A stretch of DNA of 57,334 nt from positions 1 to 57,334 of the forward strand of contig WMKJ01000087.1 in NCBI GenBank assembly GCA_009733715.1. The letters are read 5' to 3'. Source of the DNA: Herpomyces periplanetae (taxonomy: Eukaryota > Ascomycota > Laboulbeniomycetes > Herpomycetales > Herpomycetaceae). Within the stretch, counting starts at the first letter, position 1. Every line of letters starts with the position of its first letter. A program made the translations under genes and the position numbers. Below are positions 23,813 to 33,651 of this stretch, piece after piece. The notes below the pieces were generated by a model, which saw nothing but the letters and a program-made list of their open reading frames with translations, searched no databases and was not told where the DNA came from.

Positions 23813-25499
23813 GCAGCAAAATACGCAAAGCTTGTCGTGGTTTGCAGTGGACCATAGGTATACTCGAACCTGCCATCTCTTGTATCAAACTCTGCAAAAA
23901 TGCCTTAGAATTATGCTGATTGGCAACTTTGCCAAAAGTTCCACGACAAATGGATCGGCATAAATATCGGTGCTTTTGCTACTATTATGCTAAATGTTCG
24001 GTGAGGCTGAACATCCTTCAACGGCATGAACTCTGCACATTCAAGCGACTAATCTAAAATGAAAGTCGATTAATCGGGTAACGTGCGACAAAGAAATCAG
24101 ATTTCCTTCGTGTACCAACTCAAAGGGCATATAGTGAAAGCATGGAAGCAGTAGCTTACAGATCACAGGCAAGACGCTAATTGCCTATGATGCCATATTC
24201 CGGATTCCTTTGGCTACTCCATGTTTTTTGCAAGACCAACTTGCGAATGCTAATTACCAGCATCGCGAGTACCTCCACGTTCAACAAGGCTACCTAGATA
24301 ACAAAAAAAATCAGTGTATTTGTTTGGGGTATCAATGTAACATGAGCCCTGACTACATCAGAGGGAGCCCCAATCTAGCCCGAGGAGTGTACCCGAAGTT
24401 TAAAGAGCGGGTTACTATGAAAAACCGGCCATTCCATAATTATCAGGATGAATTACCATAATAATCATGATAGATTGAAAGTCAATAGTCCTTTGCATGA
24501 AAGCCTAAGAGGGAATCCATGCTGTTTCGTCTCTCGGCATAGAGACCCGAAGTTGCTTTGGTAGAAGGGATAATCGTAGGATCGGTTAAATAGAAGTAGT
24601 ACTGAAAAATTATACGTTAATCATTATTACATTGCGCTGTTGTGAACGCATGTCCACATTAAGCAATTGTGCCGAAACAAATGTTTCCTTGTCAATTTGA
24701 TTGAAAAAAATTTATGCAAATAGTGTAACTGCATCAAAATCTTTATCCAGCGTCTAGCGATATGGATTAGATAGGGTATGGTAAGAAGTTGATAAAAGCA
24801 ACATAGGATCCAACGGGAACTCGATGCAAAAACGCTACACAAGGAAAATACCCTGAGGCGCATAAATTTTCCGCAAAATTTTTATATCGATATGTTAATA
24901 TGCATATTGCAAAATTGAGGCCTCAAACACTCTTAAATCTACGCTGACAAAATCTTTTTACCAAACGGCATTTAGCCCGATGAAATGTTCCATACTTTCA
25001 ATTACATTTCACCAACACATGTAAACTTACCCGTTGTAAAATTTTGTCCGAGATAGATAGCTAGGTATGTTCAAGAAACGACTACTAAGATCAGGTCTAC
25101 TTCAAGTTTCAACCTGAGCCCGTTTCATAGTATACCAACAAGAAAGCCCGATGTCACTCCGAATTCAACATGATAACCCCTCCTAGTCTTATCGTATTAT
25201 AGGAGTATTTATAAGTGTATAACAATTAGTTCCGGGGAGCAAACGTTAAGGAATTGTAAGGTAACCCTGGAAACTAAACTCATCCTTTAAGCGACGAATG
25301 AGGAAAGTGTGCTTTGACGAAGATGTGGGGTGTAAAATACGTAGAGCTAAAACCGTATGTGAAGAGTACCCAGGGTCAAGATCTGTTGACAAGTCAAGGC
25401 TAATTAACGTTTGTCAATTAATGAGAACGGTGAGCTGTAAAGACGTAAGCTTGGTACTTGGAAATAGCTAACAGTTAGTAGGATTTAGAGGTTGAGAGG

Positions 25500-25538
25500 A
25501 TACGTGTGCGCATGCACATGCGTATGCGTACACACGTA
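25500..25538. repeat. 39-nt alternating purine-pyrimidine tract with dyad (Z-DNA/cruciform-prone)
   Basis: Every base from 25500 to 25538 alternates purine and pyrimidine. The ends TACGTGTG and CACACGTA are perfect inverted repeats, and the inside holds CGCATG-CA-CATGCG. Such CG/CA/TA-mixed alternating tracts favour left-handed DNA under negative supercoiling. It lies in the gene-poor region. Confidence 0.8.
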
Positions 25539-28500
25539 AGATTCCCCCAACTTAAACTAGTAAACATTAAAGCAGAAAACTTGGAGCCACGCAATCAAAT
25601 AACATTTGCTAATTGCCATTGAAATTCGCGATAAAACATGCCAAGTGGGAGGCATGGAAATTTTTGAAAGTAACGGATTGCCTCTCCTCAACTTGAATTT
25701 AAAAGCGTTTGACTTAATTTAGCTGAGATTACTGTTTAAAAGTTGTAGACGATTCCGTGGGTACGCTTAAATCGCGTGAAGTTTAACAATATAAAACAGA
25801 GAAGGTCGAACACATGTGTCAGTAGGGCGGCCATATTCGCACCTGAAACTGGCGTAGATAAGTGGAAGAGACAAACGTGAAAACACGAATAAGAGATATA
25901 TGCGATTATGGGGATAAAAAAAGTACAAAAACCAACCTGGCAACCTGTGTTTCGAAATTGATATGTAATATGATGTACGTAGACAAAGAGTATTGCATGC
26001 ACTGACGAACTGATGTTTGCATGACGCCCCAAATATAACCAGCCATAGACCCATTGGAATATGAATTGTCTACTAGCACAGTATGTTGTTACGAGAAGAT
26101 TAACCTTGCGATTGAATTTAATGTTTAATGATGAGATTAACTCATGTCATGAATTAGCTATGATACTTTCATATTGCATTGTCAAGAAAAATTGTGTGAA
26201 AATCGGTGAAAGCTAATCAAAGATGTTATGAAGAAAAGTAATTGTATGACGAAATGAATGGATTCTCTAGAGCAACCTCCGACGATCGGCTAGGTGATAA
26301 ATTTAACGTAAAAACGAGACAAGACATCCAAAGAAATTGAGCTGGTCGACGCTATGTTAGTATAGCCTGTGTAAATTAAACTGTCCGAATAAGAAACATA
26401 ATTTCACGTGAAACGAATGGGGAAGAGGGTGTGCCGGAAAACAATTGGGGCAAAAAATAAGATAATATTACCTTTCAAACCAGCTCCACAAGGTTTTGAA
26501 GGTGATAAATGATAGATTCACAAAGGACTAAAATTTTTACGCCCATTGTAACAATGTGCTGACATGTGATAATAAATTGATGGAATCTTCACATTTGAGA
26601 CTTTTGGAAAGCCCAATGTCGAATCCGCTAACGTGTATACCAACTTAACGGACAGATATACAAAAATTATTTTAAGTAAATATGAAATAAAACAGCCGAA
26701 TAAATTTAAAAGCCTGTGAAAAACAAATCGATAAATTAAGAAAAGATTTTATCAATTCATGATGTTGAAGAATATTTTGCATGCAGAGAAGAACTTTTTG
26801 TGCGTTCCAAACGAAAATTTCCATTTTAATAATTTCAATTACTAATACTCACGTGCATACGTAAGGAACTGCAGGGGAAGATTGTTGATGAGAGCCGGAC
26901 GGGTTTAGAGGAAGATTTTCGGTAAATTTTCACGATAAGCGAGTTTAGAAGGATGTTAATTTACAAGTTTCTTGATATTCAATTATCGTGAATGTTGATT
27001 CAATTGGTATAATTAGGGATTGGATTTCACGGGTTTGAATGTATGGATGTGTATCGATTCAAAGTTGTAATTGTTTTTTGAATGGTTCAGTTGGTAGCAT
27101 TATACTGTACAGTTTAATTTGCACTTGGAAAGTTTACTCAAGTGGTGTATTGCTGGAAAGTTTGTCCTATTACTAAATTTATTTTATGGGTTGCAATTAT
27201 AAAGTAAGTTATGGCAAATTAAAATACATGCGGATGTTAAGATTTAAATGGCAAGTTTTTGTAAAGCACACTAGTTATTCATTACCCAAATGAAACTCTT
27301 TATATAAATGATGCCTTCCAAGTATAAAATTCGTGCACCAAGATAAAAGTATATAGTACAGAGGTAATTACCACTGCTTTTGAACATGAGATGACTATCC
27401 ATAGCACCAGTTGATATATCTAAATCACTGATATGTGTTAACGCATTTTTGTACCAAAGAGTTCATGAAGAGCCTTATTGCGATCATCACCTATGGACAA
27501 CGTTAGGCCAGAATTAATTGAATTCATCGTACATATGGGTAGTCTTTACGCTCAAATGAAGCACACAAGTCAACATTAATTTTAATGCATGCAACATTTA
27601 TCTTATCGCAGCATGCGTTGAACACTTTAGAAAATCGTCAACAATTGGTTTTAGTATTTAGGCTTTCCGCAAGTCTATGCGACAATAACACATGGCGGTT
27701 AAAATGAAGTAGTTTGGTTGGCTAGAGTAGGAGACAAATCAACGAACAAATAAGTACCAAAAGCCTGGATATTCACTGAATTTAACGTTGTATTAAGTAG
27801 TACATCGGGCTTATTCTGCCAGCTGAGGAGTGCATTAAATTAAGCCCAAGTGGGCCTATTTGTTTGTCAATGTAAGTTAACCTTAAACATCACGAACCAT
27901 TAGAAAAAGATCTTAAAAACTAAATTAGTAGGTAATAGTATCAAGCATGTGCATATTGTGGCGAATGGACCTTCTCTATGGTGCATTCAAATTTTTTTCT
28001 GGATAAGATATATGAAGAGTCTTGAAAATTATGTCTACGATATATTTTATGGAAATATTGTTTTAAACAATCTCATGTCCATGAAGTAGCTTGAGTTATG
28101 CTGGTTGGTAAAATTCAGGAATACTAAACCTTCCGGTAAATAATATACATATAAAATATCCCATTTACCCAATTGCTTTACCAACTTTACAAGGCGGGCA
28201 ATGGAATCATATCACAAAGGACAAAAATGTGGTAGCCGTCGGTACATTCAACGGAATTAATTAATTATTTTTTCGTCATACAATATACAGTTAGTATTTT
28301 GAAGCTACCAAACTAAAGCTGGTTAAATTACCAAACATGTTTACAAGCTTAATGTCACCATTTTAATTAACGAACCTATTCATGGGACTAGGTGTAGAGA
28401 ATAATTAAGTTGTAACAATTTAAAATGTTGATATTTACTGTGATATATAATGAACAAAACCAAACCATAACTTTAACACTACAATTAGATATCGAATAGA

Positions 28501-28765
28501 AATTATATGAGTTGAATTCTTTAGGCCAACTAAACAAATTAATATGTGTTATGGCCATATTTAATCTTCTATACAAGTGATTAAGATAAAAAATGACTAA
28601 CACAATAGGTAGTTAAAAGGATGATTTCATGAGGACGAAGGGGCGAACTATTTATGATGTAACTATCGTTGCAATTTTAACACTTAAATGTTAATGAATA
28701 TTGAAGTTGTGAACTAAGTAACGACAAGAGATGAAAAGAATGTTTTTCGGATGTTTACCGTAGGA

Positions 28766-28983
28766 ATTGGGCCGTTTAAAGCCGAAAAGAGGGCGGCAGA
28801 CACAGTGCCCGAAGCTTGCCGATGCCGGCTTCGATGTCACTCCGGAACCAGGCTTGAGAGACTGAGTAATACGAGTCCTGTGACCTCCCACGTCGGCATC
28901 GGCATAGCGTGGCATCCTATACTTTTCGGGCATATTGTCTTGCTGCGCCACTAGAGTCACATGGATTAATGTGGCTTTCCAAT
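28766..28983. ncRNA. 218-nt nested hairpin, candidate structured RNA or leader element of USE1
   Basis: A GC-richer block in an AT-rich region folds on paper into one long rod through seven nested stems: ATTGG/CCAAT (28766-28770 with 28979-28983), AAAGCC/GGCTTT (28778/28973), GGCG(G)CAG/CTGCGCC (28792/28943), GCCCGAA/TTCGGGC extended by G-U pairs (28805-28814 with 28924-28933), TGCCGATGCCGGC with GTCGGCATCGGCA (28817-28829 with 28892-28904), GTCAC/GTGAC (28836/28880), and GACT/AGTC. It ends 97 bases before the USE1 start codon. No SRP, RNase P, U-snRNA or tRNA motif was recognised, and strand is unknown. The alternative is an old inverted duplication. Confidence 0.45.
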
Positions 28984-29080
28984 CAGAATCGTCTGAACGG
29001 TTCACTTGGTGAAATATTTTATAAAATACTTAACTTCAACTCATTCTACTCATCAAAATTATTTTCCCTTTCATTCACCA

Positions 29081-30167
29081 ATGATGGCCCAAATAAATAT
29101 TGTAAATGATTATTCGGGTTCTGATGCTGAATACAGATCTTTGGCTCGTCAAGTTGCAAGTTTAAACGATTGTCTTTTAAGTGGTCAAGCTTCATCTTGC
29201 AGCTTTACTCGACGCAAGATTCGTTCGGTATGTAGTTCTTATTGATACATTTTTTATTAACTTAAACTTTTAACCATTTTAAACAACTTGAATTTTTTTG
29301 CACGCTTTTCTAACTTTATTAAATCCATTATAATAGAATATAGATAGTGCCCGTTCTCTTTTGCATCAGCTGGAATACGATTTTAACGCTGGCAAGACAA
29401 ATCTAATTTCGAGAACCTCGGCTCATAGTATACTAAATTACGGCAAAAGTCAACTTAAATATTTACTTTCTCAACTCAATGAAATTGATCAAAATTCTAT
29501 CGATGAGGTTGACCAATATGAACTTAATGAATCATCCCCACCACCTGAATACTGCAAAGTTTCCTCTAGCGTAATCGATACAGTTACTGCGAATGATCCA
29601 TCTCAAACTTTTCCGTTACCCGATAATACAATTGAATCGAATTCCTCCAATTCGAATGTCAAACCAAAATCCAAAGAAGGCCAATTTCCCTCCTCAGAAT
29701 TTCGCTCTCGGAAGCCTCGTCCCCCCTCAAATTTCAGTTCAAATTCTGCTTACTCCAGTGGTATCGCATACTCAACCTCCCAAGCACATCAAATTAATTC
29801 CCCAAATACTACAGATCTATCATCAAATACCATGAATTCTGCTCATCAAGAGAATGAGCTCTCCAACCAACGTTCACTTCAGCTAACCTTGCAAGATTTA
29901 ATACTAAAAGCAACCAGAGAACTTCGTGAATCACAATTAAGTATGGCTCAAGCCATTGAAGCCGATGCTTCCATTGTTGCGAGTGCAAGCGAAGCTCTTA
30001 ATTCTAGTGCCTCAAAATTGGAACTTGCTGAACGTCGAATTGGGGTTTTGCGCCGGATGAGTGAAGGTAAAGGTTGGTGGGGTAGAATGATTCTCTACGC
30101 ATGGATATTTGCTTTGTGGATAATCAGTATTCTTCTGGTTTTCGTCGGTCCAAAGCTGAGATTTTAA
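29081..30167 (+). CDS. USE1: ER SNARE USE1 (Slt1/p31), tail-anchored
   Basis: SNARE that works with Sec20, Ufe1 and Sec22 in retrograde Golgi-to-ER vesicle fusion. Exons 29081-29227 and 29337-30167 (intron GTATGT..AATAG, phase 0) give 325 residues. N-terminal helices include RKIRSNIDSARSLLHQLEYD across the junction. A Ser/Pro-rich spacer leads to the SNARE helix from about residue 238 (LTLQDLILKATRELRESQLS) and the hallmark RRMSEGKGWWGR. A single C-terminal membrane helix (ILYAWIFALWIISILLVFVG) ends in PKLRF. The tail is very close to other fungal Use1 proteins. The ATG at 29081 is the first in frame; a second follows at once. Confidence 0.9.
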
Positions 30168-30713
30168 TACGATTCTAATTCTCAAAAATCAAAATTTAAA
30201 TCATCTGTCAATCTGGTGTCAGGTGTCTTTTGGTAGGAACATTTCATCTGGAAAACGGGCTTTTCCCCTCAACACCACATTCTATTTCACCTCTTCCACT
30301 CTCATCCCTATTATCCCAACTTCCTTACTAAGCCCAAATGTGGCGCAGATACCAAAAATGCGGAGATCTAAACTTCCAATGATGCTGGCATGATGTAACA
30401 GACGCAATTTTTACGTTGTAATGTCAGTATATCGTTCCAGAGTTGCTCTCTTACATTTTTAAGTGAATTATTACAGGTGTTGTTAAACTAGCATACTTGA
30501 ATCTTTTTTGGTGGTATGCGCTTTCATTTATAACAATTTTGGACTATTCTCTTTGATATCCAGTTTTTATATGATCCTTTTTCATGGGAAATACTACTGA
30601 GTTTTTACGAATGATATAAACTTTGAAGAGATATTCTTCTTATTGAATCTCTGGATAGGTTACATGATATTGCACCCAACGTTGCCATAACGTATATCGG
30701 ATTGGAATTAAAC
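30168..30713. other. USE1 / SWA2 intergenic region
   Basis: 546 bases, AT-rich. The 5' side (30230-30340) is pyrimidine-rich on plus. No gene or clear motif; it should hold the USE1 3' end and the SWA2-like promoter. Confidence 0.5.
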
Positions 30714-33651
30714 ATGGATGACTTGCTAGATCTGGACTGGAACTTCTCCGCATCATCAGAACAGGCTAAACAAAATACTCAAGGTAGTCACACTCCACCC
30801 TTGTCGTTGTCTGGTATGTCTAGTACGAGTGCTAGTATAAAATTTCATGGTCCGCTCACTACTCCCCCGACTATGACTACTCAACCTACAAGTATACCTT
30901 CTGGAATAACCACCGACTCCTACCAAATGTTGGATAATCCAAATAAGCTAAAATGGAACCAGACCCAAAAAAAACCCTCAGGAAGTGTTCTAACTTGTTT
31001 AAATAGTAAAAATCAGAAATGCAATAAGCCTGTCGATGACTTCTCGGGCTTACTAGAACTACAAACTTCGTCCAAGTTGGGTCATGGTTCTGCCACTGCC
31101 AAACTTTCTCTGAAGGAACAGCAAATAATTCTCCAACAGGAGCAGCAAGCAAATTCGGCAGGGTTGAATTTACTAGAATGTTCAACCTCCCGAATTTCAT
31201 CACCGAACCTAAGCAATATTGCAACCGGTTGCAGAATTTCCAATTCATCTCCTATTGGAACAGTTGATGTAAACGAAGATGCACACCCATCGGGTTTCCG
31301 TGACTTGAATTTTAAGATGCTGCCTTACAGGACACCATCATTAGAGAACTCGCAAATTTTAAATCTTGACTGCAACGAACTTCCTGAACCACCTTTGTCC
31401 CCGATTCTACCCGGCTTACAGCCATGTGTATCCATTTTTCCAAGGTCAAACAATATTGAAAATCAAGCCCACGTGAAAGAGGACGATATAATTCGCTCTA
31501 AAGGCTTACAAAATATCGCAAAAGCTTCTTCTCTGAGGCAATTAATTGAAACAAATCTTCTCGATGAAAATTGTCCCTCTTCCACCCACACCAAATCTCA
31601 TAATGTGGCTTCGTCACACCCCGATGATGATATTTTGGGAGTGCTATCAAGACCAGTTTCTGAATTCGTGGTGTCTTTAGATCAAAAGAATAAACTGGAA
31701 GATGTAAACAAAAGTTCATCGCCAACCGTATTTGAATTGTCCCTTCAAGAGCTATTGGATATGGGTTTTGCGGAAAATGTCTCCAGAGAGGCTCTAAATC
31801 AAACAAAGAATTACGATGTCCGCTCTGCAATCGACATATTGTTGAATAAGGCACACGCTGAATCTATGGAAGAATCCCAAAAAAAAAATAAAATGATTGA
31901 TGAATCACACAAGTGTTCGTCTCCAGGATTTGGCGATGTTGTCGCTACAGATGATAACTCCGGATCTCGTAGGGATAAGGGACATGGTTTTATCAAATCA
32001 GTTAATTCATTCTGGAGCTCGAGCCAAAAAAAGGTTCAAAACGTATTGGTAGAGTTGTATAACACAGACGACCTGCGCTCTACCTCAATGTCAAACACTG
32101 TAACTCACCCTAAGTGGGCCAAGGAGTCTCTGGACTTTGCTCTGGCTGAATCCAAATCAAAATCTCAATGTGATCAAAGTAGGGGAAATGATTTTGAATT
32201 TTTAACAGAGGAAGCCAAAATGCTAGAACTTCATTCAGCGAACGGCAAAAATGTGTCCAATGGTTCAACCATACCCTCAATAAAGAGCCCGATAAAACAG
32301 GGAAGAAACAGTACCCCAAAAATTTATAGGGACAACTTAGGGTCATGTATGAATACCAGGGATAAATTTAACTCGAGACATGCCCTACAGAACAAGAATT
32401 CAAGTTGTAGTAGCGCAACACCTAGTCAAGCGTATGATTCGGTTTGTACGAAAAAAGATCAACAGCAGACAGAAAAGCCGAGCACCCAGGAATGTAGTAA
32501 AGGAATGATTAGACGGTATGAAGGACGTGAAATCAACACCTCAAGATTGAGTTCATTTGAAGCCTATTGGAAAGCTGGAAATGAAGCATTTAAACGAGGT
32601 GATTTTGTCGTAGCAAATGAAGCATTTAGTCAAGCCTTAGCAGAATTACCCCAGAAACATCCGACAAGAATTGTGATACTGTGTAACCGAGCTGCTTCCT
32701 GGTTAAAGTTGGGAAACGCCAAAGAAGCACTTGCAGACTCTGAAACTGTGCTTCAGTGTATAGGGTCGGGTAAGGGAGTTGGGGAGTATATTGAAATGGC
32801 GAGATTCGAGGACGAACAGGAGGGGAGAGTTGTTAGAAGAAACGAGCGTTTAAACATGTTTTACGCTAAGGCAGTTATACGTAAAGCACAATCATTGGAG
32901 CTATTGGAAAAATGGAATGAGGCGGTGGAGACATGGAGCACAGCAGTTCTGGATGGGATTGGTGGGGAGTTGGGCTTACGAGGACGTGATAGATGTCAAA
33001 AGGCAGTTCAGGCACATAAGAACGGTGTATATCTTAAATGTGATAGTAACGTGAGAAAGGAGGAATTAAATAAATACAGCAATATTAGAGAAGGAAATAT
33101 TGGATATACTTCGGGTATTATTCATGCGGGAAAGAAAGAATATAATATTGATGCATCCTATGCCGTTCAAAAACTCAGAATGACCCAAAAACATTTACAA
33201 GAGGAAGAGGAAGAAAAATTCGAGGTGCAAGAGAACATGGACCGGCGAATAATGGGGTGGACCAATGGCCGGAGTGATAATTTACGGGGCTTATTAAGTT
33301 CGCTTGACGTTGCATTTGAAGGATTTACACAAAATGACCATGGAGAGCAAATGAATAAAATGGCAACACCAAACACTATTAAGATGAGTGATTTGGTGGT
33401 ACCAGAAAAGGTTAAAACAGCGTACATGGCAGCTATAGCAAAGATTCATCCTGATAAGGTACGTATGAAAACGTCTAGGAAGGAAAAGTGTGGAAAAAAT
33501 GGAAAGTTAAGACTAACGAATATGTTATACTATGTGTAATTGGTAACAGGTATCTGTGAACGCATCGACTGAATACCGAATGACATGTGCAGCAGTTTTT
33601 AGTGTATTAAACAAGGCCTGGGCGAAATTTCGTGTTGAGAATAATGTTTAG
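30714..33651 (+). CDS. SWA2: Auxilin-like clathrin-uncoating factor (UBA-TPR-J, Swa2/Ucp7 type)
   Basis: Cochaperone that recruits Hsp70 to clathrin-coated vesicles to strip the coat. Exons 30714-33458 and 33550-33651 (intron GTACGT..AACAG, phase 0) give 948 residues. From the N-terminus: MDDLLDLDWNF and a ~330-residue low-complexity region with short acidic DL-type motifs suited to clathrin/adaptor binding. A UBA domain follows at about 335-383 (LQELLDMGFAENVSREALNQ), TPR repeats at about 612-690 (YWKAGNEAFKRGDFVVANEA), and a C-terminal J domain with HPD in AKIHPDK. The intron falls directly after HPDK, and exon 2 supplies the last J helix (FSVLNKAWAKFRVENN). Without splicing the J domain would be destroyed. 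The start is the first in-frame ATG; an upstream TTG is ignored. Confidence 0.92.

Larger units (their letters stand above)
21902..28765. other. Seven-kilobase gene-poor region
   Basis: No recognisable conserved gene on either strand. 21902-22900 is the leader/promoter side of the mucin-like gene; 22600-22790 is purine-rich on plus, hence pyrimidine-rich in its sense. 23441-23812 (-) holds the only open frame with a signal-peptide-like start. Around 25740-26050 overlapping minus frames are hydrophobic but unassigned. 26100-28700 is AT-rich and stop-dense in all frames; a TTCACGTGAA palindrome lies near 26405. No terminal repeats, target duplications or transposase were seen. The stretch could contain an intron-rich fast-evolving gene or non-coding transcripts. 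Confidence 0.5.

Noticed and set aside
23855-23880. tRNA B-box-like GGTTCGAGTAT on the minus strand
   Set aside because: Flanking bases do not form a T stem and no A box or cloverleaf was found.
23800-23960. ALG12/PIG-type mannosyltransferase exons in the gene-poor region
   Set aside because: Some residues looked similar (LLVRFMINLCGAFG), but diagnostic motifs of these families could not be found in neighbouring frames.
28766-28983. SRP RNA, tRNA or 5S rRNA at the nested hairpin
   Set aside because: The rod shape suggested SRP RNA, but the helix-8 GGAA..AGCAG motif is absent; no A/B-box pair and no 5S core were seen.
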